This document shows, in pieces, positions 55,540 through 64,000 of a stretch of DNA of 64,000 nucleotides. Position 1 is the stretch's first letter. Each line of letters begins with the position of its first letter. The position numbers were made by a program, and so were the translations under genes. The DNA is taken from positions 8,489,422-8,553,421 of the forward strand of contig OZ022585.1 in the NCBI GenBank assembly GCA_963669155.1, written 5' to 3'. This stretch comes from Arbacia lixula. Lineage: Eukaryota; Echinodermata; Echinoidea; Arbacioida; Arbaciidae. Below the pieces are notes generated by a model, which saw only the letters and a program-made list of their open reading frames with translations, was not told where the DNA came from and made no database searches.

Positions 55540-58490
55540 CCCGTCGCAACATGGCCTCCTGACAAATTGACCAATGAGAGGCGGCCTCTGCTGCAAAGCC
55601 ACCAATCACGGCTTTGGTTCCGTTTTATGCGAACTGTAGGTCAATCAGCCTCTGTTTATGCCAGTGCTACAAGAGGCCAGTCTCTTTTTAAACCAGCCAA
55701 TGAGATGTCAGCCTGTGTTCAAACTAACCAATGAGGGGTCTTCCATCACAAAAACTGTATTTATCATGTCAAACCTATATTCCCCCTTGTATAGATCAAA
55801 GTGTTCTTCAACTTGATTATCCGTAATATTTATGTGTCTGTTTCTTATGTATACCTAGTATATTTTTATAGAGTAGGAATGACTGTTTCATTGCTATTAA
55901 GTTGTTCATTTTTGAAGGATGTAAAGGAAAATATAGGATTGTTTTTCACCAACGTTCCTTTGTTATTACTGCAAAACTAATGTGGGTACACTTATATGAG
56001 AATGGAGCTCATATTTAATTCAAATTGGGATTGCCCAACACAAAGGCAAAGTTTCAAGACCATGTGTGTTCCTGAATATGTAAAACATGTCAATCTTTTG
56101 CCCGCTTCTTAGTACAGAGTTGTGCTGTTTTGTACAGCCTCCCTCAGTGTTGTGCGAAGGCAAGGCCTTCCACTTTATGAAACATGCTAAACATAAAAAA
56201 GCATGGGATGCCAATGTGTGAAACCATGGTGCACAATTCACTACTAACTTCTTGTTAAGAAAATAGTTGCAACATTTCTTTTCATGTTCCTTTCTGTTTA
56301 AATTGTTTTTATATATCCCTTGCAAAATTTAATAGAAAAAGGGGTAATGTAAGAAATTAGGACCAAATCTTTAGCTACTGGCTGGCAAAATGACGTTTAC
56401 AGTGTTGTATTAGGGGCTACTTGAGCTATGCTCTGTGTGGTTGCTACAATGGTGCTATTATAGAGAAGATTATTTGTGTGCAGATTTAGGTTTTGTTGTG
56501 CTGCTTGTGACCTTTGACCTTTGTTATGCTACAATTTGTGTGTTTCGCTCTTTAAAAAGCTTCCATATTGACAACATTTTTTTTAACGATTCTAGTTATT
56601 ACTAGACACATAACCACTAATATACACTGACTGATGTTTTAAAATTAGAAATGGATCATGCAATGAACAATATAACTTTAATGAAATCAGTAAAACTCGT
56701 GGAAATGAGACAATATAGTGTAGGGTGTCCTTTAAATGTGACATGCTATTCCAAGCCAGAGCTACATGTCAGCTATCCTGTTACATCATACACTATTAGG
56801 GTATTATAGGTGCAGCAATTACTTTTCTATGATAGTCCTAGTTCAATTATTGTTATGATTTAACGTGATCTCCTCCTTATATTATGCTATCGTATATAGT
56901 CACTGGTTGGCCAATGGCAAGCTTCTTGGTTCCAGATTGCTTAATTGCGATACATGCCCCCATAGTTTGTGCTTTCATCGGGACACTGTACTTGACAAAA
57001 CGAGTTGACCATGTAATCAATAATCTGTAGTATTGGGCTCGACTTTCTATTCCGTATTCAATTTAATCTTTTGAATAACTTTTTCATATAAATCCTAATA
57101 TCTAGAATGTAAATGAGGATGTTTTTTAAAGTGCACTTTTTCTATTATCAATTTGCGTATTGCAAAGTAATTCTGGAGTTGATCATCTAGTTCTATTTGA
57201 TACTTCATTGTATAAACCATTTCATACTATTTTAACCACCAACTCAGCCCGATGTATTCAAACTGCTGTTTGGAAGAAGTTCCATTTTATGTAACTGAGA
57301 CGAGCAATGGTGCCAAATTTGATATGTAGGTCTAGTCAGTCCTTTGCTATGCCTCACCAAAATGTGGGCAGTGACATAATGTATGTTTGTGTGTCGTCTG
57401 TCCGTCTCTCCCCTAAATGCTTATGCAATAGCTCAAACTGTTCAAGAGGTTAACTCTGAACTTTATACCTGCATGTGAGTCATTAGGTGATGACCTGATG
57501 ACTTTGGGGGTCAAAGAATTTTGCAAAAAGCTAACATCACACTGTCTTGAAATACAGTGGGCCGATCTCATAAAATGCATATTTACATTGTAGTCAGGTT
57601 CACTTAGTAATCTCATTTTACATTTTTTTTTGTCTTCTCATGTATAAAATACATGACATCATGACATAAGTTTACTTGTGCAAAAGGCAAAGGACATGCT
57701 CTTACAATGGTTCAATGTTCATACAGCTGTAGCTTAGATCATGTGAACTATGAATCATACTCTCAACTTCAGGGAGTAAAAGGTCAGAAAGGATATGCTG
57801 ATTTTTTCTTTATTTATGGGAGGCATTTTTACCATGCAAAACGTCGTGATCTGTGTATCATGTAGCAAATACATGTTATGATGACTTGTTGTACTTGTAT
57901 CAATACAATGTTCTAGGAATTGAAGTAAGTTGTTTGTGGAGATCAAAATTTGATTGGGTAATGTTAATGTTGATGAATGCCTAAAAAGGAATGAATGATG
58001 ACAGAATGAGCTTTGTCACATTGTATCAGGACAACTGCCCCCGTCCCCTGCCCCCACGTCAACAACAATTATCACCAGGATAATGCACCGTTGGACAATT
58101 TTCACCTACCTAGGATGAATTCTTCCTGAAAAAGCTGTCATTGTGCCACATTGTACATGAGGGAGGCTAAAATTATGAATTTCCATGGTGGAGGGCATTA
58201 CTGGTACCTGCTGTCAACAGTATAAATACCCCCCCCCCCCTCTTCCCTCCTTGAGGAAGATATAGTACGCAGTTGTCCAACGCCCTCCGTCCTGTCAGGG
58301 CAAGGGAGTCGTAATTATCATTGTACTAGGGGATGGGTCTGCGAATGATGTCACATGTGTATGGAAACTTGTAGTATATTTTGCATATTTTTGTGATTAT
58401 GTATCTATAGTCTCCACCTGTCTAAATCCCTATTTTACTCTGTAATTTGTTATCATTCATTATTAAATTAATCATTTATTATGCAATATT
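55540..58490 (+). other. Dystrophin 3' UTR (length estimated)
   Basis: No introns or ORFs are evident. There are AT-rich stretches and a (C)10 run near 58230. The end is estimated from an ATTAAA at 58462-58467 followed by GT-rich sequence. Vertebrate DMD also has a long 3' UTR of about 2.7 kb. Earlier or later cleavage cannot be excluded; an AATAAA-type hexamer also occurs near 58720. Confidence 0.55.
58462..58467 (+). terminator. Candidate poly(A) signal ATTAAA
   Basis: It is followed within 30-50 bp by TGTGTCT and GTTGAGTTGTG, a plausible GU-rich downstream element. This is the best candidate within 3 kb of the stop codon, but is based on motif only. Confidence 0.4.
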
Positions 58491-59119
58491 GGTCACTGTG
58501 TCTCATTATGTTGAGTTGTGAGTGAATTCTTGACTATATTGTTTACTATTACATGTACTATTAAATTGAATTTCATGGAGAATTTCAGCAAGCCTAGATC
58601 GACAAAAGTGCTGCTCTTGCATAGGTAGTTAGTTCAGTTCACTTCACATCCATGAAAAAACATAAGTTTACAAGCAACGACAATGAAGTGAACATACAAA
58701 CTATTTACAACAAATAACAATAAAGGATAAAGTACAAAAGCAAACAACATGTGAGGTACCAGAAAAGGCCATTGGCCTGTCTAGGCCGGTTCCCTTTTTC
58801 TATAACACCATGAATTACATCATAGACAAAAAAAATTGTTAAAATGTTGTTCACTATAATACAACTGATATTTACAAACTACAGAATCATACATATAGGC
58901 AAAATGAATCTATATGGATAAATTGTAATTTTCTAATTGTTTATATTTAATTTAAAAAGGAGAAGTGTTTTTCTCAGTTTTTTTAATAACCATCATAAAA
59001 TACTCTTCCAGAATGCAACGCTAACCATTCAGAAGACGGGTGTCCCTCTCACATTCATAGTGATTTGATATAAGATTTGGATATCATGAGATTATATCAA
59101 CAAAATTGTTCGCACCACT

Positions 59120-59413
59120 TAAAAGGAATATACTGTACTGGGAATACAAAAAGCCTTCAAACAGGTGACTGTGAGCAATCTTCTTGCCAGTCGTCTTAAA
59201 TTCATGTATTGTCCATTTTTAGATACTTGCTGAAAGTTATTTGCCCTCAAATGATCCACAATTGGAGTAATTAGTGATTAAATCTCAAATGCGGATCATT
59301 TAAGCGCAAGTAACTTGCAGCAGGTTTCTAGAATGGACAATGCATGAATTTAGACCACTGGCAAGAAGATTGCTCACAATCAACTGTTTGAAAGCTTTTT
59401 GTCATCCAAGTAT
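59120..59413 (+). mobile_element. Palindromic MITE, family E, copy 3
   Basis: It begins AAAAGGAATATACTGTACTGG and has the shared CTTGCCAGTCGTCTTAAAT segment and its inverse. The right end is degraded. Confidence 0.75.
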
Positions 59414-59548
59414 ATATTTCTCTCGAGCTACTTGCTTGTCTCTCAATTAGAGGAACATTGTCAGACCAATCAATGCAAAAAGCATTAAGCACATGTAAGT
59501 GATGTATCATGTGTGTTTGTGTGAGAGTGTTTGTGGGGGAAGGGATGT

Positions 59549-59630
59549 GTACGTGTGTGTGTGTGTGTGTATGTTTCTGTGTCTGTATATAAAGTATGTA
59601 TGTATGGATGGATGGATGGATGTGTGTGTG

Positions 59631-59687
<57 letters not shown>

Positions 59688-59690
59688 TGT
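59549..59690 (+). repeat. GT and GGAT arrays
   Basis: Three GT runs are separated by (GGAT)4-type sequence, followed by GTTGTTGTT. Confidence 0.93.
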
Positions 59691-59739
59691 TGTTGTTGGG
59701 GCGGGGGTTGTAGTAAAAGGAGGTATGATGCTGGTGCCC

Positions 59740-60268
59740 CAAACCGGCCCCTTGTTGTTTTTGTTTTTGTATATTTTCATACCAAAATTAACAGAAAAAG
59801 TACTGAAATTTCACTCACAAATCAGCCAAATTATGCCCTTTAAAGTTTTGTTTTATTGTTCAAGATTAATGATAAACTTTCGGAGAAATTGCGTTTCGAA
59901 TATCGCACGGTAAAACATCGCACATTCACATCACTGAACCTTGAAACCGGCACCGATAATGTGCGATATCTCCGTCAATCCGACGAGTACAGTGCCGACA
60001 TCTTCAGTATTGCGTCTTGATCATGCTCGTACCAGTGGAGGGAAAAAATGACGGGAAAGTTTTTGCGATCAAAGAGAACATTACGGAAGTACGAACGCAA
60101 ATTGAAAAACAGAGATATTTCGAACGAAAATGTGCAATTGTCAAATATGTGTACATTTTGTCTAATTTCTCTTCCGTAAATCGTTAATTTTGTTTAGCAA
60201 TGCATAAACACAACAAATCGCACCCTAAGTAGAAATAGGAGGAAGTCGGTTTCAAGGGGGCCGGTTTG
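59740..60268. mobile_element. TIR element with CAAACCGGCCCCTTG ends
   Basis: The left end is CAAACCGGCCCCTTG and the right end CAAGGGGGCCGGTTTG. The ~530-bp interior is AT-rich with CGATATTCGAAACG-type palindromic bits. There is only one copy in the window and no ORF over 60 codons of interest. Confidence 0.7.
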
Positions 60269-60979
60269 TGGACTACTCATACATTAAGAAAAAGAAATAG
60301 TGATAGGTTGATGAGAAAGAGAGTCCAGAATACAAAGGGAGATTAATGGAGGAAATAGCACGAGGTAATGTAAAGATTTGAGTAGCTATAGAGGCCAATA
60401 TCCATCACTCTTGGAGCAACAGCTATAGCTGATGCATTATATAAAAAATATATATGTCACATGCTTTCTGAGAAATTTGTTGACAGTTATACACAGTAAC
60501 ACGTGTCCTACCTCCTATCGCTAAGATGCCTTTACCTCCAACGATGAGCTTCGGCCTCTACCAGCAAAGACCCCCATTTTATCGTTTTCTAGGCCTATCG
60601 CCTGCCGTTTCATCTCTCATAAAGCCCTCGTAGTCTTTCTCTGCTATACAAAATCATGTTTAAAAAAGAGGATTTTTGTGTAATAGCTTAGGTTAAAAAA
60701 ATTAACCAAAGGCGCATAAGAGGTTTAATGATAATCCCCCCCCCCCCAAACAAACAAAAAAATACACGTAAGCCTAAAGGGTTTTACCCCTGTTAATTAT
60801 TATTGTGTGTACGTCTATTTATGTTTCTGGATGGTGTATGTAATGATTTGTGTATTAATTTATGTTTTGTTAAAGGATTCATAATTGTACAATTAATTGA
60901 TTGTTTATGATTATTGTAACTATACATTTAATGGAATCACCAAAAGCATTCCTGAAAAACAAAACAAAATATTAATAGT

Positions 60980-61016
60980 GGCGGTGGTGGTGGTGGTGGT
61001 GGTGGTAGGGGGTGGG

Positions 61017-61090
<74 letters not shown>
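60980..61090 (+). repeat. GGT and GT arrays
   Basis: (GGT)n at about 60980-61007 is followed by a (GT)n of about 70 bp. Confidence 0.95.
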
Positions 61091-61093
<3 letters not shown>

Positions 61094-61329
61094 TGTGTGG
61101 GGTGGGGGAGTGGGGGTGGGGATGCCCTCCCTCGTACTATTGATATCCTTTCACCCTTCAAGGGTATTGAAGATAATAGTATAAAAATGTTACCAAATAG
61201 TTACCATTGATGGTAAGTTACAATATTTGAAAACCTACATGCAACATGGCCCAGACCGTGGACTACAGAGTGACGTGAAGCAATCTTCTCAAAATGGCAG
61301 TGTGTTGTAATCATATTACTCCTGTTTCT

Positions 61330-61440
61330 CCTCTCTCTCTCTCTCTCCCTCTCTCTCATTCAAGCTCTCTCTCACCATCTCTCTTTCCATCTGGCAACCC
61401 CTCACATCCCACCCCTTTCATCTCATCCCTCATTCATTAC

Positions 61441-61475
<35 letters not shown>
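61330..61475 (+). repeat. CT-rich arrays
   Basis: Two (CT)n runs flank a short unique CT-rich stretch. Confidence 0.9.
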
Positions 61476-61670
61476 TGATATTATTCTCAGAAGTAAATAT
61501 TTCAAAGATCAAGAAAGCCAGTTCTGTTCATATTTCATACATTTGAACTCATGATTTATTATTTCCACAATATCATAATATAATGCGATGTGTCACAGTT
61601 GTATGCAATTTCTCAGATTATCATTTGTCACAAAGTGATAATACGCACGAGAATTGTTGTTATTGTTGTG

Positions 61671-61905
61671 TGTTCTTACTGCTGATGCTGTTGCTATTGT
61701 TGTTTCCATGACCGTGTCGCTGGCATTGCTGCTTGTGTTTTTCAGCTCCCAAATCATATTGTTTTTATTTCCTTCATTCATTAAATGTTCTTAATGCTGA
61801 TCCTGGTGCTATTGGTGTTCTCATGACCACTTTGCTGACATTGCTGCTTGTATTTTCAGCTCCCATATTGCTTTTATTTGCCTCGTTCATTAACAGTGTA
61901 TACGT
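61671..61905 (+). repeat. 115-bp direct repeat, two copies
   Basis: TGTTCTTACTGCTGATGCTG and TGTTCTTAATGCTGATCCTG start the units at 61671 and 61786. Both end with TTCAGCTCCCA and TTTTATTTCC. The short open frames here follow the repeat. Confidence 0.85.
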
Positions 61906-62517
61906 ATTCTCTTCCAGCATTCCAACTTAAATATAAAGCCAGGTTATCACGACGCTGGTGACTTCGTGATGATCGCTACTGTCTTTCCATTGTCGTGACA
62001 GTAGAAGCTCTCCATTCTTCATCCACTCTGTATTCGGCAGCCCCCCCCCCCCCCCCCCCCCTCAAGATTCGTTGCTTCCACCGCCTCCAATATCTCTTTG
62101 CCCATCTTGCGCATGCGTTTACCTCTTTCCCTGTCTTCCTTTTCCTGCGTGCATATCCTGTGTAAAAGAGTAAATCAAGATGCTGTTATTATAATAAATA
62201 TAAACAGAACAAACTCGTAACGTATTACAGGCGTTCGCATTCTTTTCAAATGACAATAGACTATATTCTACTTTATGTGAATGTTATCTACTCATGACTT
62301 TTATCATGTAAATGCAGATTGTTTTAAAAACTGAAGACATCTGGATAATGCTTCATTTTGAAAAAAGAAACACGATGTAGCTTCATAAAAGGATGGGTAA
62401 CTTTACAATTTCTAATGTAACAAAAAAACTGTCAGTGACCACCGCGTAATACTCACTGTTTCCGTGTGTGTGTAAATCGTCATCCAGTAAGTTGTGAACA
62501 TGTTGCGTTATCCGTAC

Positions 62518-62586
62518 CGTGTGAGGAACTTGACTTCGTCATCACTCGCCTCCTCGTCTTCCTGTTCGATCGTCGTCGCCGTCGTC
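62518..62586 (-). CDS. Possible small internal exon, minus strand (unrecognised)
   Basis: On the minus strand a pyrimidine-containing acceptor (TTTTCTTATTTGTGTGTGAAG) precedes 69 open bases ending at a GTACGG donor. Two frames are open: an acidic one (QEDEEASDDEVKFL) and a strongly basic one (RRRRRSNRKTRRR then SSSSH). The basic frame fits phase 1 from the donor at 62889. The CpG-rich coding-like composition is the main reason to list it. No family recognised. Confidence 0.25.
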
Positions 62587-62889
62587 CTTCACACACAAAT
62601 AAGAAAATTAATAAGAACTCGTGACCATGTTTCATATGATTTACCCTAATCATCATGCTTATATTGACAGAAAATACCATCTACACGTAGATTTGCTTTC
62701 AATAATTGCCATTGTTCGTGAATGCTGTCCTTCGCAAGTTGTCGGCATAAAATAGTTTTATGGAACTGTATGGACAGGACATGATATGAATTTATATAAT
62801 TTAAGCATTTCGTTTTCTATTGGGAAAGAATAATCCTAGCGATCTCCAATCAGACAAACTTTTTTTCAGTCCCAGTGTATTTTACTCAC

Positions 62890-62965
62890 CAATGATTTTC
62901 GCTCCTGTTCTAAGTGGAGGAAGCTCCGTCACTGGCCCCACCGTCGAGCCTTTCCCTCCTTCTCA
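62890..62965 (-). CDS. Possible exon end with strong donor, minus strand (unrecognised)
   Basis: A consensus GTGAGT donor lies at 62889-62884 on the minus strand. The frame open to it reads GGKGSTVGPVTELPPLRTGA and ends in phase 1. The 5' border is not resolved; the polypurine run upstream makes acceptor prediction unreliable. It may be downstream of the Glu-rich ORF in one gene. Confidence 0.22.
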
Positions 62966-63019
62966 TCATGACCCCTTGTCCGAAAGGCCGCACTCCTGGC
63001 CTTTCTCTTCGGGGATGCC

Positions 63020-63170
63020 TCGAGCCCTCCCACCTCTTTATCCACCATCCCCTCCTCCCTCCTCCCCTCCTCATCTCCTCCCCCTCCTCCTCCCCTCCCC
63101 CCTCCCCTCCCCCCTCCCCCTCCCCCTCCTCCCCTCCTCCCCTCCTCCCCTCCTCCCTTCCTCCTTCTCC
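63020..63170. repeat. Polypyrimidine (plus strand) CCTCC tract
   Basis: Nearly pure CCTCC/CCCTCC without a fixed period. It is continuous with the pyrimidine bias of the rest of the window end. Confidence 0.9.
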
Positions 63171-63171
63171 G

Positions 63172-63999
63172 CTATCCATCCCCACTCCGAGAATAAGCAT
63201 TTCTTCGCCTCCATTTAAAAGGAAGGCAGCAGACCAAGGCCTTCCACCATTTGTTGCCCTTGATTCCTCTTCTTTCCTCCTCCTCCTCCTGGCCCTCCTC
63301 CTCCTCCCCCTGCTCGTCCTCCTCCCCATGGTGCACCTCCCCCTCGCTTGCGTCCTCCGCCATCCCCGCATTGTCCTCCTCCGCCTTCTCAGCTACTTTT
63401 CCCTCCCCCTGCCACTCCTTATCCTCCTCGCTTTTCACCTCAATCTCCAACATTGCCTCGGTCGGCTCTTCCTCCTCCTCCCCCTGGGCCTCCCCCTCCT
63501 TCTCCACCTCAGATGCTGCCTCCCCCTCCATCTGGCAACCCCCATCCTCGCTCTTCTTCTCTTCCTCCTCCTCCTCCTCCTCCCGCTCCCGCCCCTCCAG
63601 AGCCTCCTCCATGGCCTCCTCTTTGGCCTCCCCCTTGGCCTCCCCCCTGGTCTCCACCTTGGCCTCCTCCTTGGCCTCCTGCTCCTCCTCCTGCCCCTCC
63701 TGCTCCTCCTTCTCCTCCTCCTTGGCATCCTCCTTGGTGTCGTCCTCGGCGTCCTCCTCGCCTTCCACCTTGGCCTCCTCCTCCTCTTGCTCCTCCCGCT
63801 CCTCCTTGGCCTCCTCCGTGGCCTCCTCCTCCTCCTCCTGCCCCTCCTGCTCCTCCTTCTCCTCCTCCTTGGCGTCCTCCTTGGCGTCCTCCTTGGGGTC
63901 TTCCTCAGCGTCCTCCTCGCCTTCCACCTTCTTCTCCTCCCCCTCCTCCCCCTCCTCCCTCTTCTCCTGCCCCACTGCTGCTTCGTCCTCCGCCACCTC
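63172..63999 (-). CDS. Glutamate-rich protein fragment, open at window edge
   Basis: A frame of about 275 codons is open from the window edge to TAG at 63172-63174, so the true start is not in view. It is over half Glu, Lys and Ala, with modules such as EDAKEEEKEEQEGQEEE and KEEAKVETRGEAKGEAKEEA repeated with variation. The last ~25 residues differ: NKWWKALVCCLPFKWRRRN then a short polar end. A Cys-Cys pair next to a tribasic cluster could be a lipidated membrane anchor, which is inference. The opposite view is that this is a low-complexity polypurine tract: the region is strongly strand-asymmetric and the open frame could follow from that. Variation between modules without stops, and the non-repetitive tail, favour coding. 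Confidence 0.45.
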   Translation of the reverse strand, partial: EVAEDEAAVGQEKREEGEEGEEKKVEGEEDAEEDPKEDAKEDAKEEEKEEQEGQEEEEEATEEAKEEREEQEEEEAKVEGEEDAEDDTKEDAKEEEKEEQEGQEEEQEAKEEAKVETRGEAKGEAKEEAMEEALEGREREEEEEEEEKKSEDGGCQMEGEAASEVEKEGEAQGEEEEEPTEAMLEIEVKSEEDKEWQGEGKVAEKAEEDNAGMAEDASEGEVHHGEEDEQGEEEEGQEEEEERRGIKGNKWWKALVCCLPFKWRRRNAYSRSGDG

Positions 64000-64000
64000 C

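Larger units (their letters stand above)
58491..62500. other. Intergenic or unassigned sequence
   Basis: It contains MITE family E copy 3, the CCGGCCCC element, a TACCATTGATGGTAA fragment at 61196-61256, microsatellites and a 115-bp duplication. A C21 run lies at 62041-62061. I found no gene. Confidence 0.6.

Overview
The window is animal genomic DNA: AT-rich, intron-rich, one 200-base run of N, many short inverted-repeat elements, microsatellites and G/C homopolymers. Gene structure and repeat style suggest a marine deuterostome invertebrate, most likely an echinoderm such as a sea urchin. That placement is inference; no rRNA or mitochondrial marker is present to confirm it.

One gene dominates. 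Positions 6708-55539 (+) carry the 3' half of a dystrophin/utrophin-family gene: 22 constitutive coding exons covering the last spectrin-like repeats, the WW domain, the EF-hand region, the ZZ zinc finger, the syntrophin-binding segment, the dystrobrevin-binding coiled coil and a divergent C-terminus. The stop codon is at 55537-55539 and the 3' UTR is about 2.9 kb. Every exon has AG/GT borders and all phases join without a break. Using vertebrate DMD exon numbers, many lengths are the same: 190 (55), 173 (56), 157 (57), 61 (62) and 137 (70). Human pairs 60+61, 63+64 and 66+67 are single exons here of exactly the summed length. Exons 59 and 74 are each split in two, exon 71 has no counterpart, and the 68/69 boundary lies 40 nt further downstream.

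The 31-kb intron 55 (6898-37873) holds a short open exon (33263-33334) beginning with ATG and ending in phase 0 at a good donor. This is the same intron and frame from which vertebrates start the short isoform Dp116. Joined to exon 56 it predicts a protein of about 1,020 residues. A second, weaker promoter-like cluster lies at 20247-20291.

Several exon borders have been locally duplicated: exons 56, 60, 61, 68 and 75 all have partial copies of their splice-site region nearby. The introns carry at least ten families of small palindromic or TIR elements, including a 460-bp hairpin-rich MITE with three copies and, for one of them, an unoccupied paralogous site inside the window.

The right end (62500-64000) is strongly strand-asymmetric. 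On the minus strand it holds a glutamate-rich ORF that runs off the window and one or two possible short exons. These are weakly supported. I found no convincing tRNA, rRNA, CRISPR or autonomous transposase gene.
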